Shown here in pieces: positions 22,314 through 34,019 of a stretch of DNA of 64,000 nucleotides. The position numbers and the translations under genes were made by a program. This DNA comes from Blastomyces gilchristii SLH14081 (lineage: Eukaryota > Ascomycota > Eurotiomycetes > Onygenales > Ajellomycetaceae). Where the stretch lies: the NCBI RefSeq assembly GCF_000003855.2, contig NW_003101682.1, positions 7,331,314-7,395,313 on the forward strand. The letters are read 5' to 3'. Position 1 is the first letter of the stretch; each line of letters begins with the position of its first letter. The notes beneath the pieces were generated by a model. That model was not told where the DNA came from, searched no databases, and saw only the letters and a program-made list of their open reading frames with translations.

Positions 22314-25300
22314 TTAGTTTCTTCTTTCAGAAGCAGTTCTCATCAGTCAAGAACTGCTGTTTCAGATAACATGAAACTCAGAGTTCAGGTTAATTAATTA
22401 TAGTTGACTCATTTCACAAGATATTATCAGTCACAGTCATGAAGTCTCTCATTGAGAATATTCTCAATCTCTTACTCAAGCTCATTATCTTCTTCTATGA
22501 TGTCTGATAACTGTCAGTCAGAAGTCAGTTGAGAAGAAAACAGATCAGTGACAGTACAGCAGAGCAAGCTTGTATGAAATACATTATGAATCTCTGATGA
22601 TATGTCAAGATAATAGTTGTGACTATCTAGAACTTCTAACACTTTGTACTTGATATGATAGTAATCTAGTGTATAAGATGAATGTGTGATTTATATGTTC
22701 TTAAGATTCAATCATATCAGATCTTCTATCTTATATTATTCAGTGAGATCTCAGTGAACATTGATTTAATTCTCTTAATCTTGTTTCACAGTTGTCATGA
22801 AGACCTCTGCTCAATCACAGATATCTCAGAGTTTCATTACTATATTATCAGTGATCTGAATCAGACTGTGAAGGTTCAGTGTGAACTGTGTAATCTCTAG
22901 AAGATTTAACACTTCTATATAATATTCATGTGTAAGAAAGAACAGACTTATATCTGTTGAAACAGTATCTTGATCATTGATAGCAATCTCTGCATGTAGA
23001 AGAAGATTATATCAATTATCTTATAAGTAGTTACAGAACTTACAGAGATAATTCTTCACAGTCTGAATTGTTCATTCTGACATATCATCAGTCTCAGAAT
23101 GATAGGCAGTTAATAGACAGTGTGTAATCTTGAGAACTTGACAGATTCTTGTTCAGAAAGTACTCACAAATTGACAGTCTCAATTCAATACTATAGATCT
23201 CAGTAATTCATGCATCTAATAGAACAGACTCTGTAGAAAAGCTTCAGTGACTTATTCAGCATTCATCTTATCACAAGATTTTAATATTATATTTTTACTC
23301 AGTCAATTCACAATAATTAGAATGTTTCTACAACTCTTACTCTCAGATAAATCAATAGTGAAGTTAATTACTACATCTCATCAGATTCTATCAGAGACAT
23401 TGAGTGATTTCAATAGATCTTTTCTACAGTTCTTTTATAAGATAATAGAAGAACAGTAATTGCAGTTTCAGATGAAGCATCTGATGCTATTTGATATCTC
23501 AGATCAGTAGAACTCTCAGAAGATCATTCTATATAGTTATTCACAGCCTGAATAATCAGTTATATATAAATCATACATCTCTTATATTATCTGAGTGTAT
23601 AAGAGTTTGAAGTGAGAGACTCAGCATTATTCATGAAATTGTAGAATGTTATTATCATTAATTAAACATTCTGAGATATCAGTTCTTATACATAGTTCTG
23701 AGAGAAATCAGAGTGCTTCTTGATATACTGCTTTGATGAGAGTCTGAAGAAGTTCATCTATCTGAGCTGCTGTATACCACAGTTCATTCAGTGTAGAAAA
23801 AGTGAAGATATCAATGACAGTTCTAACTGAAGAAGCATGTATAGTGTCATGAACTGTTTCATCTTGATCAACTAATATCTTCAGATTCAAGAGCCAGTGC
23901 TCTCAGTTCATTCAGTGAGTATCTGTTACATTAGATAATATATCTTACTCTCATTATAAGAGAGCATCTGCTATCAAGTTCTAGCTATCAGAATGATAGT
24001 GTATTGTAAAATGAAAGCAGTTTAAGAACTCAGATCATCACATCTGTTATTCAGTGAGTTTATAGATAGTTATAAAGTATTTGAGATTTTTATAATCTAT
24101 GACTATCTTAAATTCAGAGATACTTCAGAGTTCAGAGTCTCATTCTTCTAAATAGTATATAATTATAAGAAGTTTCTTATCATAGATCTCATAATTGCAT
24201 TCAATAGAACTCAGTTTCTTAGATATGAAGATATATGATTATAGAATATCTTCATCATCATATTACAATATCACTTCTTCTATCATATAGTCAGAGAAAT
24301 CAGCTTCAACAACTGTCTTATAATCAGAATTAAATATTATCAGTAAAGAAGTATTAATGAACATCTTCTTCATCTGTGTAAATGCAGCTTCAGTATTCAC
24401 TGATCATTGAAATACTGAGTCTTTCTTAGTAAGATCTGTAAGTGATCTCATGATATCTGAGAAGTTTTGTATAAATCACTGATAGAAGTTAGTAAATCTG
24501 ATGAAGCTTTATATATCTTTCACAGTACACAGAGCTTCTCATTCAAGAATGACAGAGACTTTCTCAGAATTCATTCAAATTCTCTTATCAGCTTCTATAA
24601 TAAAACTCAGATACTTGATACTCTTGACTTCAAAATCACACTTATCAATATCTATCAGTAGTTCTGCTTCTCATAGTTATTGTAATATCTTTCATACATA
24701 TTCTTAGTATTCTTTTCTGAATTCATTGATGAAGATGAGAATGTCATCTAGATAAGCAGATACAAACTCATTAAGAAAATTTCAAAGTGCTCAGTTAATA
24801 TACTTCTGAAATATACTGAGAATGTTAGTCAGTTCAAAGAGTGTGACTATTCATTCAAAGAGATCATAATATGTTCAGAATACTGTAAGTCATTCATCTT
24901 CTTCAGTAATACAAATCTTATGAAATACAGTGATAATATCTAGTTTTGTAAATTATTGAGCTCATCTGATTCATACTAGGATTTCATTGATAAGAGATAA
25001 GAGATATTAATCTTTCTTTATCAATCTGTTCAGATCTTGATAGTTCACACAGAATTGAAGTTCTTCATCTGGTTTTTTTACAAGGAGAATAGAGACTGTG
25101 ATGAAAGAGTTGCTAATGTGTATGAATTCTTTATTTAACAGATTATTGAGTGTCTTTTGAAGAAGAAGGAGTTTATCTTGAAACATGTTATAAAGAGAGC
25201 CTCATGACAGTTCAGAATTCTTATTATTCTTTTTCTCTAACTTGATACTGTGATTCACTTCAGAATCTCATAAGAAGAGTATATTTATAATATTGTCTTA

Positions 25301-26910
25301 TCAGAAGACATCTAAATATTCATGATATTATTAAGAGAGTTTTGTATGAGAATCTGTTATTGTAATATGAGACAATTTTTCTAGAGTCTTTTTAATATCA
25401 GTCAGACTGATGAAATAGATTGATATATAATTCTGCTATTAATGATTCTTTCAGCAACTTCTTTTTCTGAGATTTTATAGACATTGACAGAGATCTGTGT
25501 CAGATTAATAGTCTTATGAATATCATCTTCATGAATTCTATCATTGTTAGAGAATATCAAGCTTCTGTTTTAAGCATTTAATAAGATGTCTTATTCAGAT
25601 AGTCAGACAAGTTCTAATATAAGATTGTAATCAAGATTATCAACTTTATATATATAAACATCTTCATATTGATGTTCTCTCACATCTATAATCAGCTTCA
25701 TTATGTAATGAGTATAAATGTCTTTTGAATCATTAAATTCTGTGAGAAGTCAAGATTTTAATAAAGAAATACACTGAAGATTATAATATCTTACAACTGA
25801 AGATTTTATCATTGCATAGTGATATAGATCACTGTCTATCATGGCTTTTATATTATACATGTTATCAATCACAGTAGATATAAGAATTGCATTCATTGTT
25901 ATCTTCTCTTCAAATTATTATCATCTGATCTCTTCAAGCTCCTGTTTACAAATTTAAATAGAAGCTAATCTTTTTCCTGTTTCATCAGAGCATTCTCATA
26001 GTTATCTTCTGAATCTTTCTCTAATATAACATGATTGATGCGGACAGACACTGATTCATTCTTTAAATAAGAAGATACTGATCTTTCTCTTGAGTATGAA
26101 GACACATAGATTAATCAGCAGTTGAAAGCAATGTGTTCTGATCAGTTACAGTTGATATATACTTCACATTGATATCAATCAGCAACTTCTTCAGAAGTGA
26201 TCTCAGAGACTTAAAAGCCTGTTCAGATAGCAGAGACTCTTGCTTATGTGTAGATATTCAAGTCTATTCAATTCATGACATCTGCATCATTGTTATTCCT
26301 CAGTGTGAGTGTATAAGTCACTGAGATGTAACATCTTCTATCACTGTTCTGTATATTCTTAAGCTTAGTAAGACAGTCATTCATTGTTCAGAGCTGTGTG
26401 CAGAAGTCTTTATAAGTCTGATCTTTGTCTGCACTTACAAGAACTTATAAGAGTTCAAAAGTTAATATCTTCTTGAGCATGCTAATCTTCATTTAATTCT
26501 TTCAAGATTAATTACCTACTTCTAGAATCTTGATATTGAAGTCAGGAATAAATGTTGTAAGAGAAATATTTCTCTATTAAGTACTCTGTAGTCAATCTAA
26601 TGCTTTCTGTTGCATGGCAGTGTCTCAGAACAGAATATCAAGATATTTCATAATATTATCAGATATTCACAACACTGATTCATATACTTTTATTCATGAA
26701 TAAAACTTCTGTTTCATGTGATCTTTCAATTGTTCATTGATATATCAATCTTGATTGATTAATAAACTGATGATATCTTTATTTATACTCAGTTTTGCAA
26801 GCATTTCCATTCTTCATGATGAGTAGAGAGTGAAATCAGAAGTATTGAAATATGTAGAAGCATCTAAGTATTCTTTCAGTGCTTTTATATTTGATTCTGT
26901 AGGTGTTGAA
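22314..26910 (-). pseudogene. gypsy-B gag-pol remnant
   Basis: Minus-strand motifs from right to left: gag knuckle near 26140, reverse transcriptase LVKKPDEELQFCVNYQDLN (about 25030-25090; second last Asp kept), an intact catalytic box YLDD at 24743-24754 followed by ILIF, and integrase TAYHSETDDMSE (about 23075-23110; TAYHPQTDGQ in the family). Reading frames are broken by stops and shifts throughout. This is the only one of the four RT copies here whose YxDD is intact, so it may be younger or less hit by mutation, but it is still inactive. Confidence 0.82.
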
Positions 26911-26925
26911 ATTGCATGAGTTAGT

Positions 26926-28050
26926 TATTATTATTATTATTCTTCAATTATAGATGTATGCAGTCAGAGACTATGACATCTACCTGAGAACTTTTAGTTC
27001 TCAGGGTTTTTCCTATATCTGTAAAGTTAACTATTATACATTCATCAATTTCAGATATGCAAAATCAGAAAATTCCAGCTCAGAATACAAAAACTGTTTA
27101 CAAATTGCAGTGTTTTAACATCTTCTGATACTTTGAAACCATTTGACAATATCATGACAAAGGAAAAGAGAACACAGTCTTAAAGATAGACACATCAAAT
27201 AGATAGACAGAAAGAAATTGAAAGGAAAAGATAAAGTAAAGAAAGACTGTAATAAAACAAATTATTAAAAGATAGTATATAGCTGTTTTAACAGACTATA
27301 TCTGATTGATTTCCTCCTCTTCATATTCAGATAATTCTGAATTTAGCCATTTTCTTATAGCTGCTTGAGTTTCTGATAGAAAGTCTATTAAATATTTAAT
27401 TCCTGTCTCAGTTGAGAATAAGAATCTCATATTTAATTGATTTAGATCATACTTCTCTTTCAATCTGACTCTGAGACTATTGTATAATGCACAGTGCATT
27501 ACAATATGCTCAGAATTCTCATTTGCATTGCAGAATGAGCATTCTATTGAGTCAAATCTATCATCAAATCTTTGTATATAAGATTTGAAATAGCCATGTT
27601 CTAGTTTCAGCTGTATTATAGATGAGAATATTTTCTTTTTACATTTAATTGAACAAGATTTCCACTTGAGTTTTGTTTCAAATCTTGAATAATGTATACT
27701 CTTCTTTTGTTTCTGCCAGCTTTCATTCCACTTGTCTAAACAAGATTCTTTTATTTTTCTCTTTATAAAAGACCAGGACACAACTTTTTGAATAGATCTG
27801 CTTAATTCTGCACCCTTTTTTGCAGCTGAATCAGCCAATTCATTGTCATGAATATTCATATGAGCAGGAACCCAGTGCAGATGAATTATCAGCTTTGATG
27901 TTCTTCTCTTTTGAATTTTCAAAACAGAGTTTAAGATCAGTTCAAGATTCATTTGATCATTATGAATCTGACTATTTCTAAGTCTTTTTAAAGCAGCTTG
28001 ACTATCAGAGAATATTCATGCCTCTTTCAAACTATTTCCTCTTTTATGAG
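26926..28050 (-). mobile_element. LINE-C: 5'-truncated LINE insertion with 15-bp TSD
   Basis: The 15-mer ATTGCATGAGTTAGT lies at 26911-26925 and 28051-28065, immediately outside a LINE fragment on the minus strand whose (TAA)n tail is at about 26926-26941. It corresponds to LINE-A from about 4670 to the tail, so it lacks everything upstream of the late RNase H. It is the innermost level of the nest and the least mutated LINE copy, retaining Trp codons and some CC/GG. Confidence 0.93.
27296..27952 (-). CDS. LINE-C: intact C-terminal frame of ORF2 (RNase H end and Cys/His domain)
   Basis: An uninterrupted 218-codon frame, the longest in the AT-rich half. It starts inside RNase H, shows HWVPAHMNIHDNELADSAA (the conserved WVPGH..I.GNE.AD region, with Gly positions replaced) and ends with CSFCNANENSEHIVMHC, the C-X2-C-X8-H-X4-C motif typical of the LINE C-terminus. 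The first Met is internal, and there is no promoter or full protein, so the frame is simply unmutated remnant. TGG codons preserved here are TGA or TAG in the other two copies. Confidence 0.7.
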   Translation of the reverse strand: MNLELILNSVLKIQKRRTSKLIIHLHWVPAHMNIHDNELADSAAKKGAELSRSIQKVVSWSFIKRKIKESCLDKWNESWQKQKKSIHYSRFETKLKWKSCSIKCKKKIFSSIIQLKLEHGYFKSYIQRFDDRFDSIECSFCNANENSEHIVMHCALYNSLRVRLKEKYDLNQLNMRFLFSTETGIKYLIDFLSETQAAIRKWLNSELSEYEEEEINQI

Positions 28051-28065
28051 ATTGCATGAGTTAGT

Positions 28066-28516
28066 CATTGAATCTCTTTGTATTAATATTGTTGAGTTGC
28101 ATGCATATCAGCTATTTATTGTTATTATAGTTTCAACATTGCTCAGAGTCACTGTGACACTGCATCTATACTTGTGTTCAGAGGTTCTCTCATATTATCA
28201 TTAGATATAATTATATTGTTTATCAGATATGTGATATCTGTGAAATTTGAAGAAGTGTAATTATATGAATATCTTATATATCTGAGTGTCAGAACTCTCA
28301 GATCTTTTACTGATATTCTCTTTGTAAAATCTTATTATAAGGTCAGAGTGACTGACAAGCAGCTTTTATCTGAGAACTTAGTGTCTGTTTAACTGTTTCT
28401 CTATTTCTTATATATTATTACACATTCAGATATCTCTTGATAAATAATTGTTTCTGATGAGAAGATAATGTATGAATAATTATTTTCTAATAAGAAGATA
28501 ATGAATATTTTTATAG
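28066..28516 (-). other. gypsy-B 5' leader and start of gag region
   Basis: Between the LINE-C target duplication and the 5' LTR of gypsy-B on the minus strand. It is AT-rich and no clear frame survives. A primer-binding site should begin at 28516, but the mutated sequence there does not allow a tRNA assignment. Confidence 0.5.
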
Positions 28517-28825
28517 TGTAAGAGACCTATGCTGAATAGATCAGTATAATATTGATAGATCTTATATAATAAAGATAAAAACATTAGAGAAGAAAAGAAA
28601 GAGAAAGTGTGAGAATCAGCAATTGAGATGGATATTTATACATGTATGTGGTAGTGTACGCGGTGGAGCTTCGGGGCGGGAGAATATACACGCGTTTGTA
28701 GCAGCTGAGAATCAGTGATTGAGAATGACTGAGAATCGGAGTGTACATGTTCAAGAATGAAGTGATTGGAATCTGTGAAGTGTAACAGAATAGTCTATAT
28801 AATTGATCAGGCGCAGCCCGCCATA
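28517..28825 (-). repeat. gypsy-B 5' LTR (309 bp)
   Basis: Partner of 22005-22313. It retains more ancestral CG (TACGCGGTGG and TTCGGGGCGGG near 28660-28680; GGCGCAGCCCGCC near 28810-28822), showing what was mutated in the other copy. Followed directly by the AATTG duplication. Confidence 0.9.
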
Positions 28826-28830
28826 AATTG

Positions 28831-31800
28831 CATTCTCTAAGTTCTCATTTACAATCATCTTTAAAACATCTGACTTTTTCTTTATAAGATGTTATAGTAA
28901 GCAGTGCTGTCATCTCTCTCTGACATTCAGAATGTTCAATTTATTAGACAATTCATTGAATTCTCTCACTGTATTTACAGGTGTATTTGCACTCATATCA
29001 AGAGCTTCATCAAATATGACATCTTATGCAATCTCAAGATAACATGCAACAGAATCTCACACACAATATTAGTGTAATTCTTAATATTCAATTAGCTGTC
29101 ATTTCTTACTATCAGTTCTATCTGTGAGCTTATTCAATACTTTCAAATTCTTCTTATAGACCTTGCACTCTTATCTTCATATTCAATGAATAGAAGATTA
29201 CATCTCAGTTCACACTTTAAAAGATATAAGTGATATTTCTTTCTTATATTTAAATATCTTTATTGATATTGAGAATGTGTTGATCATTATAATTGTAACT
29301 TGTATTACTTCATTTCAAAGTTCTCTTTCTAATTCACTATTAAATAGTAGGCTTCATATCTTTTCTATAACTATTTGATTCACATATTTCACTGAGTCAT
29401 TTAATTGTAATATATCAGATGTAGTTATTTCATATGCTATTTCTTTACTCTGACACTAGATCTTAAGTTCTTGACTTTTGAACTCTTCTTCATTATTTCA
29501 GTGTAGAGTTTTAACTTAATATTGTGTAGTTATCTCAATATCTGTGATGAAATTCATTAATCTTACAGTAGATTCTCTCTTTCTTATCATAAGAATTACT
29601 CACTTATAATGAATTGTATTATTTATTATACTCAATCAGTAGCTTGTATTCTCTCTAGTGACAGTGTCATTTCTGTTCAAAAGTGTTTTTTCACTTTCTG
29701 TCAGATCAATGAAGAATCTCATTACTGATTTAACAGCTTATGTCATAGATATGAAGATTGAACATATTATTTTTATCTGAACACAGACTTTACAGAATGA
29801 TAAAGCTTGTTAATTAATAATTCTCATCTCTAGATATAAATCTGTTATCATTTTTATAATATCTGTGAGATTTAGATATTCTAGCTTTTAATGTTATTGT
29901 ATTATTGTAAGTTCTATAATCTTTGTATTATTTCTTTCATATAGTGTTAATATTATATCATCTTTCATCTATAATGTGTTCACAGGTTTAAAATCATTAT
30001 TAAGTATAGTAAACTGAATCCAGTCTCTGTATATAACTGATCTTTTCATCTTATAGATATCATTCTTAATTAATCTTGTTATAAATAAGAACATGCAGTC
30101 AGAAGACATAATCAACATAGTATAATTATTCTTATATATCAACTACTTATAGATATAACTCTGATATACAAGCTTACTCATACTTATGAGATTCACTTCT
30201 AACTTTGAAATATAGTGAATATTATTTAACAGTATATTCACTTCTTTCACTGAAATCTTCATATCTTCTATAGCTGCAGCAGAGATCACTGTTTTATCTA
30301 TCATTTTCAATATTACTTTCATCTTCTGAGATTTTACTATAACAAGATCTCTGTGAGATGTGATATAAGTGTCTGATTCAGAGTCTAGAATTCAGATATC
30401 TTTTTCTATCTAGTCACTCACATAGGCCTTTTCTTTGATATAAAATACTTACTTTATAATATTGTAAATAGAAGCAGTATCTGTATTCTCTACATTCTTG
30501 TCTTTATTCTTATTTCTATTAATATTGAAATTTAAATTTAAAGAATATTTCTCAGAGTATTTCTTTTAACAGTCAGTCTGAATATAATTAATCTTTTGAC
30601 AATAATAGTAGATTCTTATATTATTATCTCTATATTCAGATTTGAATTCAGTATTCTTATTCTTATTATTATCTTTCTCTTTATTCTTGTCTTTCTTATT
30701 CTTATCTTGTATATTATTAATAGAATTTCTAGATATATCAGTATTTACTTTATTCATAGCAGAGAGCTGTAAAAGAATATTATAGTATAGACTTATAAAA
30801 TCATTCTCTAAGAATTAAGTATTATCTTTATTAATTTGATTTATTTAATTTCTTATGAATAAGACTTAATCTCTGTTGACTTCTATAAGTAGTCTGTTGA
30901 AAAACATAATATTCAGAATCTTATATTTTAGACAGATATAATTAGTTCTTATAACAATTAGATATTCAATAAAAGCTCTGTTAGATTCTTTACTTTTAAA
31001 GATTATTTTAATAAACTTTTTAAATAAATAAGTTCTGTATATAGCAGATCTCTCAGAAAAGTTATTCTCTATAATAGTTTATAGAGTATAAACTGATAAT
31101 TTAAACTTCTTAAGTATAGTGAAATGAGTCTTGATCTGCAGAGTAATTACAGATTATATATAATTATATAATTAAAGATTGCATTCTTTTCAGAAATATT
31201 GTATATTTATAGTAATATTCTTATCAAGATTATTATCTTTAAGAATATTATTGATTTCAGACTGCTCTATAATTAAAAGAATTTTCTCTCTCTATATTAA
31301 GTAGTTAATGAATTTAGTGAGAACTATTAATTTTTTAATAAGTCTTACTTAGCTTCTGAATTCTTTAAGAACTTTTATTATAATAGATATTTTCTCTTTT
31401 CATTAAAGATATTCTATTAGATCTGCTTTTATCTTATTATCTACAGAGTTATCTCTACTAATCTTCATTCACTCAATCTCATACTGAAGTCTTATAATTT
31501 CTAGTCTTATATAAGTCTTCTTACTCACTGAGTTATTATTATTTCAGTTACTTAAACTCTCTGTATTATCTGACATCTCACTGATATCTTCAATCAGATC
31601 TTTATATATATTAAACTTATCAGACTATTTCTCTGTAATGATTTTATTTAGCTTAAATACTTCTGAGACAGTTACTTTTCAGTTCATTGCAGATGTTAAT
31701 AAGCTCACACTTAATTCTTCTTATACTTCAGATATTTGTGAATTTCTTCTTCTATATATTAATATGTAATTCTTCATTAAGTCAGGCTTTTTACCTGATC

Positions 31801-31919
31801 TCAGGTTCACCATGAGTTCAATTAATTAATAAAAAACATCTAGGCACATGTAACAATACATGGAGACATAGTTGACATGTTATTATGGTTATTTGTTGCT
31901 TATGAAGGGCTTCATAACC
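28831..31919 (-). pseudogene. copia gag, protease and integrase remnant
   Basis: The 5' portion of the copia element. A short open stretch at 30566-30757 is Lys/Asn/Asp-rich and ends YYYCQKINYIQTDC, a CCHC box in which the first Cys and the His appear replaced by Tyr (C-to-T type changes). The rest, leftwards to the gypsy-B insertion, is gap-free AT-rich sequence with dense stops; I infer protease/integrase from position only. The final about 120 bases before the LTR (31800-31919) are partly unmutated. Confidence 0.6.
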
Positions 31920-32023
31920 TCTTGAAGGATAATGTTATTGTGTTGTAATCTAACTACGCGAGTTACACTAAATGAATAGGTTGGGGTGGCACGTGACTAG
32001 GGTAGGTGTAGTAATCACCAACA
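31920..32023 (-). repeat. copia 5' LTR (104 bp)
   Basis: Right copy of the LTR pair, followed by TAGCA at 32024-32028. It marks the right boundary of the transposon block. Confidence 0.88.
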
Positions 32024-32035
32024 TAGCACAGTAAA

Positions 32036-32116
32036 TGTTGGGGGTCCCGGGGGTTGATCGGCCCTTCTACCAGCAGCGCTGGTGGTGACTGAGCTCTTTT
32101 GCCCCAGTAGCCTACA
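32036..32116 (-). repeat. Tiny LTR-like element (81 bp) with perfect TSD
   Basis: Runs TGTTGGGGGTCCCGGGGG to GTAGCCTACA on the plus strand, with GTAAA immediately on both sides (32031-32035 and 32117-32121). Its reverse complement is about 90 percent identical to 55969-56050, which has its own different 5-bp duplication. TG..CA ends and 5-bp duplications are the marks of a solo LTR or of a very short terminal-repeat retrotransposon. Confidence 0.8.
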
Positions 32117-32121
32117 GTAAA

Positions 32122-33522
32122 TTGGAGAGCTGGGAATAACCGGGGCCGTGGATGATTAGTAAGCTACCGCTCAACCTCACCCACCTGCAACAATTTTGCT
32201 GAGCTTCCTTTGAATATTTCTCTTGAGAATGGTGGGAAATCCTTGTCAAGCATTTAATCGCCAGTACAAATCCTTTGTCCGTTTCCTATTTCACGGATTT
32301 AATGAATATTATCGTTTCACCTGATGCAATATTGTCGTCGACATCCATGAAGATTCTTCCTACTCCATCCTAGGGTGCAGAACCACAAATCGGTTCCGAG
32401 TTTGGCAAACTTGCCGATAAAGCAAATGAGCATTGAGCACATCTTACAAGATAGAAAGGGCGGATCGGCTGGGACTCCCACACGAGCTGACAGAATTCCA
32501 ATGTTTTAAGCAGCACGCACATATTGTTTGGGCCCATGTTTGCCTTGCTAGGTGAAGCTGTGGCAATGTACACCGTAAGGAGTCCTAAGCTTCATCCCCA
32601 AAGAATTCGCGCCTAGAGAGAGGTATGGAATTATCCCTCCTGATTGTGGAAGAAGCACGTACTATACACATGTTTTGCTTTATTCTATTAAGGGTCGTAT
32701 ACACGAAACCGGTCGATAACCCTCAGGAAAAGAAGCTCGGAAACCTATCGAAATACGCCATCTAATATTTTGAGCCGTTCCTGTGCCCGGTCTACGCTTT
32801 CCTCTCTTCCTTCCTACCTTTTTAAATTTCGAAAGAAGTTCAGTTCAGTACAGGCGAGGGATGAGACAGGAATGATAATGAAAGCGCCACGGACCGACTT
32901 CTTTAACAGACTCGTCATCCCGATTAGTGCTCCGACGCTCTGTGGTTGCTAAACTCCCGATCTGCGCAGCTCGGGGTGAGAGTTAGGTTTTTATTAACGA
33001 GATTTAAAAAGTTGCGGATTTACAAATTACGTACAGCCCCTACGACTCTGAAGGGATGTGAAATGGTCGGTGGTAACAGCTAGCTAGACCAAAGACATCA
33101 ACTCGAGTCGCACACCAGCTTGATAGTTCTGAAGAAGCCAAAGCGGAGTCTGAGATCTGAGAAGGATGCCCGGCAGACTAACTTTGTCCAGACCATCCCC
33201 TATGCCGATCCTCGGCACATTTCCGTGTCAAATCTGCACTACTCTGTGTTCTGTGGCATAAGCCACCCGGATTGGGAATGTGGTACATACTACATACGTG
33301 TACCCAGTCGAAAAATAAGACCGGGATCTGCACTCTACACTTTCTGTTCAGAGGCCAGTATGCCAATGTTCGTGTGCAGAGTAGAGTGTGAAAGAATTCG
33401 TCAGCCGCCGGTCAATGAGCTACCTACAGAGGTATTCATTTCATTGGTGTTTTGTTGGCCAGCTGGCCAACAAACTACTCTTTCTATTGGTTGTGAAATC
33501 TCTATTCAGACGCATACTGTCA
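32122..33522. other. Intergenic, no supported gene
   Basis: GC-balanced. Open stretches exist on the plus strand (32770-32952; 33120-33746, 208 codons) but show no domain, biased composition or splice context, and the longer one overlaps the minus-strand candidate below. I see no RNA gene here. Confidence 0.5.
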
Positions 33523-33994
33523 CTACCGAGGTGCGGGGATCCCCAGGCAGTAACGACGGCCGGCGTGAGGCCACCCTAGCCAGCCGTGACCACTGTGATG
33601 AACCTGGAGGTTGGCGACCTGAGCCCATGAGCCGAACTTCCGGGACTCAACCCGTTGCAGCATCTTTGGTTCGCAATCTTGTCCCTGATGCTGCGGCTGC
33701 CCGCTTCTGGGGGATTGCAGCACTGAGCTTGCAATTTTCTGTATAGTCACGCAACTCGTTAAAATTAATCAGGGTGAGGTTGGTAATTGGCTTTCCATGA
33801 ATGGAGTACGGATAACGGAGTACAAATGGAAAGCAACAGAAACTCTTTTGTGCACGCAGAAGTTCAAGTTGTGCCTGTTTGGCTGAGGTTGGTGGCTGTG
33901 GTGCCTGTGGTGCCTGTAGTTTCGGATTTAGAATGGAAAACTGGCCGTGCTGCACCTTCTCATAGATCTGCTGCCCCGTCTGCTCTGGCGGCAA
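33523..33994 (-). CDS. Possible small hypothetical protein with one intron
   Basis: The minus-strand frame from 33994 begins MPPEQTGQQIYEKVQHGQF, then SILNPKLQAPQAPQPP and a Gln/Leu/Arg helix (AQLELLRAQK), which looks like real protein sequence. A plausible intron begins GTTTCTGTTG at about 33844 and ends CTATACAG at about 33740, after which RAAAASGTRLRTKDAATG or an alternative frame down to 33523 could follow. I do not recognise the family. It stands next to the transposon block boundary, upstream of an AT-rich patch. Start, splice and end are all uncertain. Confidence 0.35.
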
Positions 33995-34019
33995 AGATCT
34001 TGATCTACTATTATCAGTG

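Larger units (their letters stand above)
22005..28825 (-). mobile_element. gypsy-B: complete Ty3/gypsy element nested in copia, itself carrying a LINE
   Basis: Both LTRs are 309 bp (22005-22313 and 28517-28825) and the target duplication AATTG is perfect (22000-22004 and 28826-28830). All internal domains read on the minus strand from right to left: leader, gag with a CCHC-like NCNWSEHIAFNC box (about 26118-26160; TGA read as Trp), reverse transcriptase, RNase H and integrase. Its gag region is interrupted by a LINE at 26926-28050. Without the LINE it is about 5.7 kb. Confidence 0.92.
20008..32023 (-). mobile_element. Ty1/copia LTR retrotransposon, interrupted by gypsy-B, RIP-decayed
   Basis: Two 104-bp LTRs (20008-20111 and 31920-32023) share a nearly invariant core and are flanked by TAGCA (20003-20007 and 32024-32028). 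On the minus strand the LTR starts TGTTGG and is preceded by a G7 polypurine tract (20112-20118). Just inside the other LTR, GGTTATGAAGCCC (minus strand, 31907-31919) resembles the complement of a tRNA-Met anticodon region, the copia-type half-tRNA primer site. Inside are a gag knuckle near 30570, then RT and RNase H at 20280-21990. Removing the 6.8 kb nested gypsy-B leaves about 5.2 kb, a normal copia length. Confidence 0.9.

Noticed and set aside
32770..32952. 60-codon plus-strand gene
   Set aside because: Short, no recognisable feature and no flanking splice signals.
33120..33746. 208-aa plus-strand protein
   Set aside because: No domain, no codon pattern like the neighbouring genes, overlaps other equally long frames; kept only as intergenic.
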